DNA from: Caenorhabditis elegans
Taxonomy: Eukaryota > Nematoda > Chromadorea > Rhabditida > Rhabditidae
Reading direction: 5' to 3'
NCBI RefSeq assembly: GCF_000002985.6
Contig: NC_003283.11
Span: 19,779,501-19,843,500, forward strand
Length of the DNA stretch: 64,000 bases
Part shown: piece after piece, positions 11,122-22,288 of the stretch
How the letters are laid out: each line of letters opens with the position of its first letter
How positions within the stretch are numbered: position 1 is the first letter of the stretch
The notes under the pieces: model-generated
The model's input: the letters and a program-made list of their open reading frames with translations, nothing else
Told to the model about the DNA's origin: nothing
Database searches by the model: none
Position numbers and translations under genes: made by a program

Positions 11122-11844
11122 TTTTGTGAGAAAAGGGTTTTGGCGGGAATTTCAAGATCCATGTGCAAAATCGCTTTATAAACCATTTTAAAAAGTGTCT
11201 TTAAGCCATTCTACGGGAACACGAACCACATCACTGCACAAGCCGCGTGCCAAAAACATGGAGCCAACCTAACAGGCTTCCAAACTGCTAATGAAGTTAC
11301 ACAAACCGTTCGTAAGAAATATTCATCTTGTTATAATTTTTCACACTTTTCTCTATTTCAGACCTATTAAGAACCCTTATCAACCAAAAATCTCCCGGTG
11401 CAAATACCATCACCTGGATCGGTGGAATAAGAAAAGCGAAATGTTACCGACCTGGTATCTGTACCCCCCGCTGACACTTATGAGTGGGATGATGGTCTTA
11501 CAAATGGGACAGCTGGTTTTACTTATGGTGTCAATCAGCCTGATTTGATGAGCTTGTGAGTTATACCTTCAGTCAAAATTCAAATATTACATAACTGCAG
11601 AAGGCAATGGTGCCTAACGTTGCTTGTACATGCAACATCCGATGCTGGCGTTGTCACTCCTCAATTCAGTCTTTACAATGGGAATATGGACGATGTGTTC
11701 TGCGATCAGTCGCTTGACACATATGTTTGTGGGAAACTTCCACGATAAAAGAATAAAGTTTTTCGGTTATTTTTTAACTGCTTTGTTTCTGTAATGAATG
11801 AATTAATATCATTACCTATATATTAAAAAAAATGCAGTTCGTCT

Positions 11845-12330
11845 ATCCGGAGTTTGTAGTCTTTGTAGTCTTTGTAGTCTGCAATGTTTTGACTTAAGAA
11901 GATATATTGGTTTAGGGTAAGTGGGGGAATATGGTCAGGGTACTGTAGTAGTAGTACTGTAGAGGTACTGTAGGATTACTGTAGTTTGGGAAAAATTGAC
12001 TTTTCGTCTTTTGAAGGGATATTGGTTTGGGGTTAGTAGTGGGATACACTCGGGGTACTGTAGTGGTACTGTAGAGGTACTGTAGGATTACTGTAGGATT
12101 ACTGTAGGATTACTGTAGTTTGGGAAAAAATGAGAAAACCTGACTTTTCGTCTTTTGAAGGGATATTGGAAACTTTGCGAAAATTATGAAATGTTCCATA
12201 ACCATCTGGAAAACTCGAGAAAAATCAGAAGGATATCGTCGGGGTACTGTAGTAGTAAAGGATAAGGTCGTGATGAGACCCATCGTGGCGAGACCCATCG
12301 TGGCGAGTCCCATCGTGGCAAGACCCATTC
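11845..12330. repeat. TACTGTAG repeats, a GTAGTCTTT triplet and a 15-mer CCATCGTGGCGAGA array
   Basis: 11850-11880 has three GTAGTCTTT units. 11935-12120 has many GGTACTGTAG/GATTACTGTAG units. 12280-12325 has four near-identical 15-mers around CCCATCGTGGC(G/A)AG. No gene. Confidence 0.75.
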
Positions 12331-12368
12331 TCAAAATAGTTATCGTTGAACAGTATAAAGACGTCTCT

Positions 12369-12757
12369 CTATAGTGCGATCTATATTTTTAACTTGGTAC
12401 ATAGGTGACATACAATCTTTCCGCTTTGCTCTGTGGTCCTCCCTTTTTCTGTGTGTCAATGCCTTGCCGCTCAGCGGCAGAACAAAGCGCAAAAACTGTA
12501 CGCGTAGCTACGTACCAAGTTACAGATATAAATCGCAATATAGATAGATATCTTGATACCTCTCGGCGGCGGCAAAACATCTGAGCATTCTAGTAGTCTA
12601 TAGTGGAATTTATATCTGTTACTTGGTACATAGCTCTGCTCTGCCGCTCAGCGACAAGGCATTGAAACTAAAATAACACACAGAAAAAGGGACAGAGCAC
12701 AGCGGAAAGACTGTATGTCACCTATGTACCAAGTAACACATATAGCTAGTACTATAG
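12369..12757. mobile_element. Two adjacent fold-back elements with CTATAG ends
   Basis: Element 1 (12369-12543) starts CTATAGTGCGATCTATAT and ends with the complement ATATAAATCGCAATATAG. Element 2 (12598-12757) starts CTATAGTGGAATTTATATC and ends CACATATAGCTAGTACTATAG. Both carry ACTTGGTACATAG just inside the ends and a GCCGCTCAGCG core. Arms of the two elements also pair with each other (GACATACA(A/G)TCTTTCCGC), so the pair forms one larger inverted repeat. Confidence 0.72.
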
Positions 12758-13183
12758 ATAAAATTCTTTATACCGCACAACAGTAACCAATCATAAAACT
12801 TTTGAAAAGATATTCATTTTATTACATGTGACAATCAATTTAAATATCTATATTCAGCGGAATTATTTTTTTTTCTACAATAGGGATATTACAGTACATA
12901 GCCTCTTGAACACTAACGTTTGCTGTCGAAATTACCAATTTGATAATAAATTACACCTCTATTATGGCCCCTATTCTGGTCTAAACAGGAATTCCCTCGC
13001 TGACTTAAAAAGGCATTTATTTGCAATTAAAAAAAGTTCAGCAGAGTGTAATTTCACATAGACCATTTATTGATATGGGAAAAAAAGTTTAATAGCTTGC
13101 AAGATGCCGACGACTGATAGTGAAATCTTACACCTGAAAAATTATAACTTTAAATGTATATATGAACAATTAAACTCACAATT
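12758..13183. other. Intergenic and 3' flank of the minus-strand gene
   Basis: No gene seen. TTTATT at 13065-13070 is AATAAA on the minus strand, about 115 bases past the stop of the 13184-15483 gene, and is its likely poly(A) signal. Confidence 0.45.
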
Positions 13184-15483
13184 TTAAACTGCAGTTTGGC
13201 TCCAAAAAGTGAGCAACACGTCCTGAAGAGTCTTGAAAGAAGCTTCTGGATACTGAACACTCGAGAATTGAAGATCCATGGTAGCAATCTTGTCGAGTGT
13301 CTCCTTTGCAGCTATCAAATCACTATCACTATTCTGTTTAATAAACTCCTCAATCACTTTGGATTTCTCACTTGCATTCATTTTGACATCAGGAATCTTT
13401 GACAGATTCTTCAATGGATCCGCGTATTCCAGCAATGTTTTAGCTCTGCGGCCTTCGAGCTCGGCTACAAAAGCTTTAGCTGATGTCATGGTAGCTTGGA
13501 GAGATGCCATATCAGCCTTGTGATCTCCCCATTGAGACTGGAGCTTTGCTGGATCTTGAGCTTTGTCAATCTCCTCGAGAACAATAGAGTTAACATTTTT
13601 CAGCTGATTGATCGGGGCTTCCAAGTCTAGCAGACCATAAACATTTTGTACAGAAGAAATGATACTTTTAATTGAAGCTGATTCCTTAAACGCCAGAGCA
13701 TTCATCACAAGTGTCTTGTTGTTTGAATTTTCCTTCATTTTATCAGAAACTTCTTTAACTTTTGAAATATTCTGCAACAACTCTGAAACAACTGAAGGTA
13801 TCCCTTTAATGTTCTCAACGGAGGCGTTATCCAGATTCCTCATTTTTTGAATCACTTGAATCACTTTTTGAAGGTCCTCAGAGTCCTGTTCCAACTGTTG
13901 AAAACATTTGATTACTGATAATTCGTTGTCAACTTTGTCAGTAAACTCTTTTCTCCCGTCAATCAATTTTTGAAATAGCTTTGAATATTTGTCAAAAGGA
14001 TGACGTTGATGTAAATAGTTATAGTGATACGAAACAAGCTTTCCTATTTCTTTCAATGTTCCATCATCGCGCAATTTGGTCAAATGTTGATCTAATTTTA
14101 CAATATTAGGAATCGCAATCGCTATTTTCTTTTGCAATTGTTTGTAACTCCTCACGAATAAACGATATCTCAAACGACCGAAAAGTTTCTGAACCTCACT
14201 CACAATAGTCAAGTATTCATTAACTTTGCTTTCAAACGTTTCATCGATTGGTAAGCGATTGCACTTGTGGAATTTGTTCATTAACCCTGTAACATGTTCA
14301 ATATCCACTGGTACCGATGAGAGCAATGCATTCAACTGTTCAAATCCATCATAAATTTGAGAACTCCCAGCAACAACTGTCAACTCTTTATTGAAATTAT
14401 TAAGAATTTCCAATGATAGTGGCAATGGCTTGAAGCTGCTTGCCAAGTTATCAAGTGATGCTCTTTTCACTTTGAATATTTTACCCAACCATGGATCTCC
14501 TAGATTTCTCAAATCAACCATCTCCAGTTCTTTGGTATTACTTCTCAGGGTTTGTAATCTCTGAATATCTTCCCGGGATGATTTAAGACCCTTTGCCATA
14601 TTCATCACTTGTTTCAGATTTTTGTTCATCAAAAATTGATCATCTTCAGAATACTGATGTGGAAGCGTTTTCCGGAGTCTCATAAACTTTGACACTTCCT
14701 TGAAAGGCTCGAACACAGAAGGTAATTTTTGCAATTGTTCCAAAGGCTCAGACATTTTGTCTACATCTTTCAATAGATTTAACAGGCTAGTTTTTGAATT
14801 TCCTTCCACTCTTTTGCAAAAGTCTATAAAGGCGGTACGGGTTTCGTAAGTAAGTTCCTGCGGGTTCAGCTTTGAAATCTGAGTTAAATCGAGGTGTATA
14901 CCTTGGAACTCGTTCATGACATCTTCAAGCTTCGACATGTTAAATTTCATGACACTCTCCACTTCTGCGTAGTATTCATCTTTTCCAGGAAATTTAAAAC
15001 TATCTCTAACGGATGTCAAGTTATGAATGAATGTGTCATATTTGAATGCATCAGATCCTAATCCAATTAATTCTTTGCTACTTTCCATTGAAATATCCTT
15101 CAATTGATCAGTCAACTCAATAATTTTGCCAGATCCAAAGTTGATAATATTGGAAGATTTAACGTCCAGAAGCTCACCAATAACTTTATCAATTGGAATC
15201 TTTCCATTCATCAAATCAGTTTGAAGATTGATTCCTTTAGCAATATTATTAATTGTAGAGATACGATCAATGTATTTGAACGAGAAGAATGGCGCTGAAA
15301 ATATTCAATATTGAAATTAAATTCTTAAAATCTTCTTACCTGGTTTAGAGAGCAGTACATCCGGCTCGAATGTATAATTTCCGGCGGTGAGATACTTGAT
15401 TTGGAGAGCCAGAACTGCAAAATTACCTTGAAGATGACAACATTTCATCCAATAAACTCACCGAATGCTGACAAAAACCGCAT
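13184..15483 (-). CDS. Large secreted helical protein, WSN-domain-like
   Basis: Three exons (transcript order 15462-15483, 15340-15414, 13184-15294), GT/AG with phases that close: 735 residues. The start MRFLSAFVLALQ forms a short signal peptide split by the first intron. After it comes FFSFKYIDRISTINNIAKG, then INLQTDLMNGKIPIDKVIGE and LLDVKSSN. This resembles the nematode WSN domain N-terminus (a region with R-x3-I-x-N-x4-I-x-LQ-x2-L-x-NG-x-I and an ELL end); that assignment is from memory. The remaining 640 residues are charged, Leu/Lys/Glu-rich and probably helical, with few Cys and no TM segment or catalytic motif. Function unknown. It has its own promoter and shares an upstream region of about 480 bp with the divergent exon at 15961. 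Confidence 0.8.
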
Positions 15484-15960
15484 GTTTCAAAAAGTAATTT
15501 TCGAAAATGATTGAAATTGAACCGAGAATATTGTTATCTTATTTTTCAATCTAAAGTTGTTTTTACCTTCACGTGTTACACATCACACACGTTACACGAA
15601 ATATATTTTCCAAACCTTTTAAAAAATTGTTTTTATAACTTTTAATCATTACGTTTATTGAAACGTGAAATAATTTTTAAAAAAGAAAAGAAAAAAGTGA
15701 TAATTTTTGTGAGGCCTTCGCGTAACAACTAGCACAATTCTAGGACCATGTCGACCCAAAAGAACCATGGTGCATCACAGCTTATATTTCCCCGTCAAAA
15801 ACCATAGTTCAAGGTTAAATATGTCTCACAATCAACTAAACCTCAAAAATATCCGAAAACCCAATTATCACCACTAATCGAATGATCTACTCAAGTCTGC
15901 ACTGACGTCGAAGCAAAAAGCCACTCATAGTCAGAGTTTTAGTTATATATTTGTTCCACT

Positions 15961-16161
15961 ATGCCAACTAATCCAGAAAATGGTTGTGATTCAGGAGAAA
16001 CGAACTTGCAACAATATGTGAAGTTCGGGATGCAATTAACATATGTTTTACCATTTGGAATGTTGTATTTAATTTTTATGATGAAGATTTTGAAGCGAAG
16101 ACGGCAACGGGATCTGTTTGAGGACTCATTTTTCACCCTGCACTTGGCAGATGGAGTTATA
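15961..16161 (+). pseudogene. Lone first exon of an SRG-like chemoreceptor
   Basis: 67 codons starting MPTNPENGCDS with a TM segment (GMQLTYVLPFGMLYLIFMM) followed by RRRQ and DSFFTLHLADGVI, then a good donor GTAAGTC in phase 0. The SFF-x4-ADG pattern recalls SRG (serpentine class gamma) first exons. The expected remaining six TM segments are not found. The donor leads directly into 1.8 kb of satellite. The only later in-phase acceptor (about 18258) opens a short tail (KAPRFMLSVSQSEH, then a stop soon after). Probably a receptor remnant, or a very short protein. Confidence 0.5.
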
Positions 16162-16164
16162 GTA

Positions 16165-18010
16165 AGTCGGAGCAGGGGGTGGGCGGCAGTTGCCGTTCGG
16201 TAATTTTTTTTTCGGCGAATTGCCGGGCATATTAAATTCCGGCAATTTTCCAATTTGCCGATTTGCCGGAAATTTCCAATTTTGGCAAATTGCCGATTTG
16301 CCAAAAATTTTCATTTTCAGCAATTTGCCGATTTGCCGGAAATTTTCATTTTTGGAAAATTACCAATTTGCCTGAAATTTTCATTTCCGGCAAATTACTG
16401 ATCTGCCGGAAAATTTCATTTTTAGCGATTTGCCGATTTGCCAAAAATTTTCAATTTCAGCAATTTGCCGATTTGCCGGAAATTTTCATTTTTTGAAAAT
16501 TACCAATTTTCCTGAAATTTTCATTTCCGGCAAATTACTGATCTGCCGGAAAATTTCATTTTTAGCGATTTGCGGATTTGCCGGAAATTTTCATTTTCGG
16601 CAAATTGCAGATTTGCTGGAAATTTTCAATTTCAGCAATTTGCCGATTTGCCGGAAAATTTCATTTTTGGAAAATTACCAATTTGCCTGAAATTTTCATT
16701 TCCGGCAAATTACTGATCTGCCGGAAAATTTCATTTTTAGCGATTTGCGGATTTGCCGGAAATTTCCAATTTTGGCAAATTGCCGATTTGCCAAAAATTT
16801 TCATTTTCAGCAATTTGCCGATTTGCCGGAAATTTTCATTTTTGGAAAATTACCAATTTGCCTGAAATTTTCATTTCCGGCAAATTACTGATCTGCCGGA
16901 AAATTTCATTTTTAGCGATTTGCCGATTTGCCAAAAATTTTCAATTTCAGCAATTTTCCAATTTGCCGATTTGCCGGAAATTTTCATTTTTTGAAAATTA
17001 CCAATTTTCCTGAAATTTTCATTTCCGGCAAATTACTGATCTGCCGGAAAATTTCATTTTTAGCGATTTGCGGATTTGCCGGAAATTTTCATTTTCGGCA
17101 AATTGCAGATTTGCTGGAAATTTTCAATTTCAGCAATTTGCCGATTTGCCGGAAATTTTCATTTTTTGAAAATTACCAATTTGCCTGAAATTTTCATTTC
17201 CGGCAAATTACTGATCTGCCGGAAAATTTCATTTTTAGCGATTTGCGGATTTGCCGGAAATTTCCAATTTTGGCAAATTGCCGATTTGCCAAAAATTTTC
17301 ATTTTCAGCAATTTGCCGATTTGCCGGAAATTTTCATTTTTGGAAAATTACCAATTTGCCTGAAATTTTCATTTCCGGCAAATTACTGATCTGCCGGAAA
17401 ATTTCATTTTTAGCGATTTGCGGATTGGCCGGAAATTTTCATTTTCGGCAAATTGCAGATTTGCTGGAAATTTTCAATTTCAGCAATTTGCCGATTTGCC
17501 GGAAATTTTCATTTTTGGAAAATTACCAATTTGCCTGAAATTTTCATTTTCGACAAATTGCAGATTTGCTGGAAATTTTCAATTTCGTCAATTTGCCGGA
17601 AATTTACAATTTTGGCAAATTGCCGGTTTGCAGGGGGTGGGCGGCAATTGCCGTTCGGCAAATTTTTTACGGTTTTTCGGCAAATTGCCAGAAATTTTGA
17701 ATTTCGTCAATTTGCGGATTTGCCGGAAATTTTAATTTTCGGAAAATTACCGATTTGCCGGAATTTTTCATTTTCAGCAATTTGCCGATTTGCCGATTCA
17801 CCAAAAATTTCCAATCCCAGCAGTTTGCCGGAAATTTTTGTTTTCAGCGATTTGTCGATTTGCCGGAAATTTTCATTTTTAGCAATTTGCCGATTTGCCA
17901 ATTTACCAAAAATTTTCAATTCCAGCAGTTTGCCGGAAATTTACAATTTTGGCAATTTTCTGATTTGCCGGAAACTTCCAATTTCGTCAATTTGCCGATT
18001 TTCCGTCTAG
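16165..18010. repeat. GATTTGCCGGAAATTTTCA satellite with about 490-498 bp higher-order period
   Basis: A tandem array of about 35-bp monomers (GATTTGCCGGAAATTTTCATTT...GGCAAATT). Blocks recur at 16263, 16753 and 17251 (offsets 490 and 498) and at 16578 and 17076 (498), so monomers are organised in larger units. The long open frames here (FAGNFHFWKITNLPEIF type) are by-products of the repeat and not genes. Confidence 0.92.
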
Positions 18011-18035
18011 AAAAATCTGGCAGTTTTTAGAAAAT

Positions 18036-18252
18036 TATGGAAACGTCTAAAAAATCTGACAGTTTTCTCTGGAAACTTCTAAAACTTTCTAGAATTTTCA
18101 AGAAAAATCTAGAAACTTCTAGAAACTTTTGGAAAAATCTGGAAACTTTTGGGAAAAAAACCCTGGAAACTTTTGGAAAAATCTGGAAACGTCTAAAAAA
18201 TCTGGAAACTTCCAGACTTTTCTAGAAACAACTGGAATTTTCTAGAATTTTC
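18036..18252. promoter_or_regulatory. TCTGGAAAC repeat containing heat-shock elements
   Basis: Tandem TCTGGAAACTT/TTGGAAAAA units. Within it are three HSF-type sites: TTC-ta-GAA-tt-TTC-aa-GAA at 18087-18104 (four inverted pentamers), GAA-ac-TTC-ta-GAA at 18112-18124, and GAA-tt-TTC-ta-GAA-tt-TTC at 18235-18252 (four pentamers). These match the HSF consensus nGAAnnTTCnnGAA exactly. C. elegans Helitrons are reported to carry such sites, so the repeat may be Helitron-derived. Regulatory use here is inference. Confidence 0.65.
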
Positions 18253-18498
18253 TTTACAGAAGGCACCGAGATTCATGCTTAGTGTGAGCCAGTCGGAGCA
18301 CGCGTTTAGCACCCCTTGAACTCAATCTTTGAAAAACTGGGGTCCATGTTTCAACAATTTTTTCCGTTCATAGTGTAGATTTTTCACAAGGGTACTGAAA
18401 ATATGTTGCCGGAAAAAACTGCTGGTATATGCAATATTACTTTATTAACATCATTATTAATTATTATTAATATGTTTCCTATAAACCAGATGAATAGT

Positions 18499-21400
18499 TC
18501 ACCAATTTTTACACGTGAACTTAGTGATTACATCGCCACCAATATCGATCCGCCACTGCCCCGGAGTGGCTGCGAATTCATCACAAAGCGTCGATACAAC
18601 CTGACTTCCCGCATTTTGATCAGTACCACCGAGATCAAAAATCGCGTCAGTTCCGTATGGGCATGTGAACGCCGCACTGAAAAGTATGAGGGTCAAATTA
18701 TTTGAGCAGCTAGCTAGAAACTCACATGCAAGTATCAACATCTCTATAATAGTTGACTGTGACCTCGGCTTCAGTGTAACACCAGTCGGTGTTGCTCGGA
18801 TTATCCACGCCATAGCAATCTGGGTTGTACACCATTGGAAGACAGAAAGTGCAAGCTGAAAAATCAGATTATGCCTGACAGGATCCCCAAGAAAACTTAC
18901 TGAGAGCCGGAAGATTTTTGCATTTGAAAGTGTCAAAATAGATTGGGTTACCAAAATATGTTGCATACCACGATCCCTGGTTGCCTCCAGTTTCTTGACA
19001 AAATGCTCCACTAACTTCATCCGTTATCACCGTACCACCGGACTCGTACACCGCATATGTCCCCGTTGGGCATGTCCATTCTGCGCTGAAGAAAATTTGA
19101 ATAAATGCTTCTATGAGTGAAGTAAAAAACTTACACGCATTGGTCGATGTAAAAAGGATCTAAAGAGTATTGAGGTGAAACCGCAGCCTCAGTCGCACAC
19201 CAGTCATTTGCATCTGGGAAACCTGGCCCATAGCAATTCGGATCGTAAATTGTTGGAGCACAGACCGAGCAGGCTGGAATACGGTGGAAAATGATTTTTT
19301 TCAGCCTCAGCTTAAGCCTAAGCCTATGCCTAAGCCTAAGTTTAAGCTTAAGCCTAAGCCTAGGCCAGAGCAAAAACCTAAGCCTAAGCCTAAGTCCAAT
19401 CCTAAGCCTAAGCCTATGCCTAAGCCTAAGCCTGACCCTAACCGTAACTCTAAGACTAAGCCTAAGCCTAAGCCTAAGACTAAGCTCGAGCTTGAACCTG
19501 AGCCTAAGCCTAAGCCTGAGCCAAAGCCCAACTTACTTGTAGGGCTTGGAGTTTTTCTGCACGTAACCTTATTAAGATACGTTTGCACACTATCATATCT
19601 ATTGTACCACCATCTTCCCACATTGGCGCCGGTCTCTGCGCAAGTAATTGTGACGGGATCCATGCCGGCATTGACTCCCGACTCTTCAGTTGGCTCACCG
19701 TAGTCAAACGACGCAAATGTTCCCGATGGACATTGGAATGTGCTTCTGAAAATTCTGTGTTGTTTTCTTTAATTAAATGAATATATATCAACTGAAGTAG
19801 TAATGAATTATTAACATTAGTTACAATTAAAAACAAACTAAAAATTTCCGGCAAATCGGCAAATAACTGGAATTTAAAATTTCCGGCAATACGGCAAATT
19901 ACCAGAATTAAAAATTTCCGGCAAATTGGCAAATAAGCGGAATTAAAAATTTCCGGCAACTCCGCAAATCAACACATTGCCGGAATTAAGAATTTCCGGC
20001 AAATCGGCAAATAACCGGAATTTAAAATTTCCGGCAAATCGGCAAATAACCGGAATTTAAAATTTCCGGCAAATCGGCAAATAACCGGAATTTAAAATTT
20101 CCGGCAAATCGGCAAATAACCGGAACTTAAAATTTCCGGCAAATCGGCAAATAACCGGAATTTAAAATTTCCGGCAAATCGGCAAATAACCGGAATTTAA
20201 AATTTCCGGCAAATCGGCAAATAACCGGAACTTAAAATTTCCGGCAAATCGGCAAATAACCGGAATTTAAAATTTCCGGCAAATCGGCAAATAACCCATG
20301 TTATGATAATGTAAAAGTTTATCTTACGAGCATTGATCACCGGCTGCATTTATGTCAATAGTGACAGGAACCTCATCTACAGGAACACACCAGTTATCGG
20401 CGTCAGGATTACCTTCCCCAAAGCAATCATTGTTGTAAACTTGTAAGCAGTTAGCGCAAACTGAAAGTGGCTTTGTAGAATCGTCTTTGAAAACTGATAT
20501 AACTTACATGGGGCTGTAGTAGTTGTTGTAGGTTCTTCTGTAGTAGTTGTAGTTGTAGTTGTAGTAGTTACTGCTATAAATCTAGGTAAATTAGAACATT
20601 CCAGAAGTTTCTTGGAATTTCCTGAACGTGTGTTGAATTCCTGCCAAAAAAATTTTCTTCAAAAATTTTAATTTCCAGCCAAAATTTTTTTTTCGAAAAT
20701 TTAAATTTCCCGCTAAAATATTTTTCTCAAAAATTTTAATTTCCCGCCAAAAATATTTCCTCAAAAGATTCAAATTTTCCGCCAAATTATTTTACTCAGA
20801 AAATTTGAATTCCCGCCAAAAAATTTTTCAGAAAGTTTGAATTTCTTCAAAAAATTTGAATTACCGTCAAAAATGTTTTCTCAGAAAATTTGAATTCCCG
20901 CCAAAACATTTTTCTCAAAAAAAAAAGAATTTCCCGCCAAGAGATTTTCTCAAAAAAAATTGAATTTATTGCTAAAAATTATTTCTGAGAAAATTTGAAT
21001 TTCCTGCCAAAATCTTTTTCTCAGAACACTTTAATTTCCCGCCAAAATGTTTTTATCCGAAAATTTAAATTTCCCGTCAAAAAATTTTCTCAAAACGTTC
21101 GAATTCCCGCCAAATATATTTGTTCCAAAAATGTCATTTTTCATTAAAAAAAATTTTCTCAAAAAATTTAAATTCCCGCCAAAAATATTTGTTCCAAAAA
21201 TGTCATTTTTCATTTTAAAAAATTTTCTCAAAAAATTTGAATTTCGCGCCAAAAGATTTTCGGCGGGTCTCACCACGAAATATTTAGCAATTATGAGTGT
21301 GACGTCACAGACTACAAAGGCTACAAACTACGGAAATCCATGTTTTACCAACAAATTCAAACTCACGATCTATAGGTATTGTGGTTGTGGTTGGTACCGC

Positions 21401-21633
21401 TGTGGTTGTAAATGCTAAAAATCTTTTTTTTAAATTATAATTTTTTCAGATAAACTTGCGATCAACTGCAACAGTTGTAGTTGTAAAATCGTCGATCGCT
21501 GCAAAAAAACTTCACTGGGCTAAGTGTCCTAGAAAAAAAAAAACTCACGTTCAATTTCCTGTGATGGAATACAACCGGAAACAGTGTTCACGTAGAACAA
21601 AATGATACAAATCAGCATTAGAAACACTATCAT
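18499..21633 (-). CDS. Secreted protein with three tandem cysteine-rich modules
   Basis: Ten exons in transcript order: 21549-21633, 21456-21498, 21367-21414, 20508-20581, 20328-20460, 19537-19745, 19135-19273, 18901-19085, 18726-18855, 18499-18676. All are GT/AG and phases close on TGA: 407 residues. Signal peptide MIVFLMLICIILFYVNTVSG. A Thr-rich linker (about 13 Thr) follows. Then three modules, each on two exons: an a-part (CxxC...YNNDCFGEGNPDADNWC, CAPTIYDPNCYG.PDANDWC, CLPMVYNPDCYG..NTDWC) and a b-part (CPSGTFASFDYGE, CPTGTYAVYESGG, CPYGTDAIFDLGG, ending TCRK, KCKN, TCKN). It resembles worm extracellular Thr-rich/C6- or DUF281-type proteins; I am not sure which. Exons 2-3 are the weakest calls. 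Poly(A) signal AATAAA at 18441-18446 (minus). Introns are filled with satellites. Confidence 0.78.
19295..19530. repeat. Interstitial telomeric array in an intron (CCTAAG orientation)
   Basis: Units CCTAAG with CCTGAG/CCGAAG variants on the plus strand, so TTAGGC in the minus-strand transcript. It lies in the intron between exons 6 and 7 of the cysteine-rich gene. Confidence 0.9.
19845..20296. repeat. 35-bp near-perfect tandem repeat in an intron
   Basis: Unit AATTTCCGGCAAATCGGCAA followed by ATAACCGGAATTTAA. The last nine or so units are almost identical (only GAATTT/GAACTT differences), so the array expanded recently. It sits in the intron before exon 6 of the cysteine-rich gene. Confidence 0.92.
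20595..21265. repeat. TTTGAATTCCCGCCAAAAA repeat in an intron
   Basis: About twenty degenerate units of roughly 33 bp (AAATTTGAATTCCCGCCAAA...TTTTCTCAA). In the transcript it reads GGCGGGAATTCAAA. It fills intron 3 of the cysteine-rich gene. The same family recurs at 39190-40320, 43865-44765 and 57475-58400. Confidence 0.9.
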
Positions 21634-22142
21634 TTTGTCGACTAGACATTATTGGGATCATAAAAGGCAAAAGATTGGGGTCACTTTTTAATTGGTAAGT
21701 GTAGATTTTGATTCGGCGGGAGTACTATCTTCTTATCGGGGGGGAGTTCTGTTGATCTACGCAATTTGATTGATCTCTATAGACCCATTAGTCTATTAAT
21801 CAGGTTTATTTATGCGATACGTTTTCGAAATTGAGGTGGCAGTTAAGAAACCGCAACCTGGGCCATTTCAAGTTAAAAATTTTGCAACAATAGTTTGTCT
21901 GAATTTGATTCAAACATAATGTTCAACTTACTAACCCTGCAAAACGTTTTGCCACTATTTTTGGGATGTACTGTTCTTTTCTGGCAATTTTTGGACAATT
22001 TTTCACGGTTTTAAACGTTTTTTCATTTTTTTGGGATTGTGCATCTTTTTTCTTTTTTCCTAGAATTTTTTATATTTTTTACTAGTTTCTTTTTTTTCTG
22101 AATTCTTCAACTTTCTGGAGTTTTGATCTCTCTTTTTCCCAC

Positions 22143-22288
22143 ACTCAGCCCAAGCCTAAGCCTAACTAAGCTCAAGACTATGCCTAGGATAAGTCTAACC
22201 TTAAGCTTAAATCTAAGCCTAATCTTAAGCCTAAGCCTAAGCCTAAGCCTAAGCCTAAGCCCAAGCCTAAGCCTAAGCCCAAGCCAAA
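22143..22288. repeat. Interstitial telomeric array (CCTAAG orientation)
   Basis: AAGCCTAAGCC units, clean in the second half (22230-22285) and degenerate in the first. It lies upstream of the cysteine-rich gene. Confidence 0.88.

Larger units (their letters stand above)
10543..11748 (+). pseudogene. C-type lectin gene with a 1-base frameshift
   Basis: Four exons: 10543-10731, 11206-11311, 11362-11555 and 11601-11748. Exon 1 gives a signal peptide (MKLFLIAFGISSVFAHSF), a Ser/Asp/His-rich linker, and CESGWTAFDRPHGRWCIK. Later exons supply the CTLD (FYGNTNH...QAACQKHGANLTGFQ, TITWIGGIRKAKC, WCLTLLVHATSD, DTYVCGKLPR-stop). In exon 3 the frame breaks in a run of six C (about 11463-11468): GICTP must be followed by ADTYEWDDG, which needs five C. 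The paralogue at 7791 has the in-frame form. Intron 1 was enlarged by nested mobile elements, and its acceptor is the weaker TTTAAG. If the sixth C is an allele or error, the gene would be functional. AATAAA overlaps the stop region (11752-11757). Confidence 0.6.

Noticed and set aside
13196-13850. Plus-strand ORFs opposite the 735-residue protein
   Set aside because: Antisense shadows of a long coding exon; no splice or start context.
16190-18030. Many overlapping plus-strand ORFs of 60-185 residues (NLPEIFISGKLLICRK-type)
   Set aside because: They arise from the 35-bp satellite, repeat with its period, have no splice context and shift frame between units.
19284-19703. Long [19 protein letters not shown] and GLGLGSGLG ORFs on both strands, also at 40723-41059, 47735-48419, 48756-49299 and 49806-50069
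   Set aside because: Translations of the TTAGGC hexamer in its frames; not genes. In the S28 gene they lie within introns of a fully phased model.
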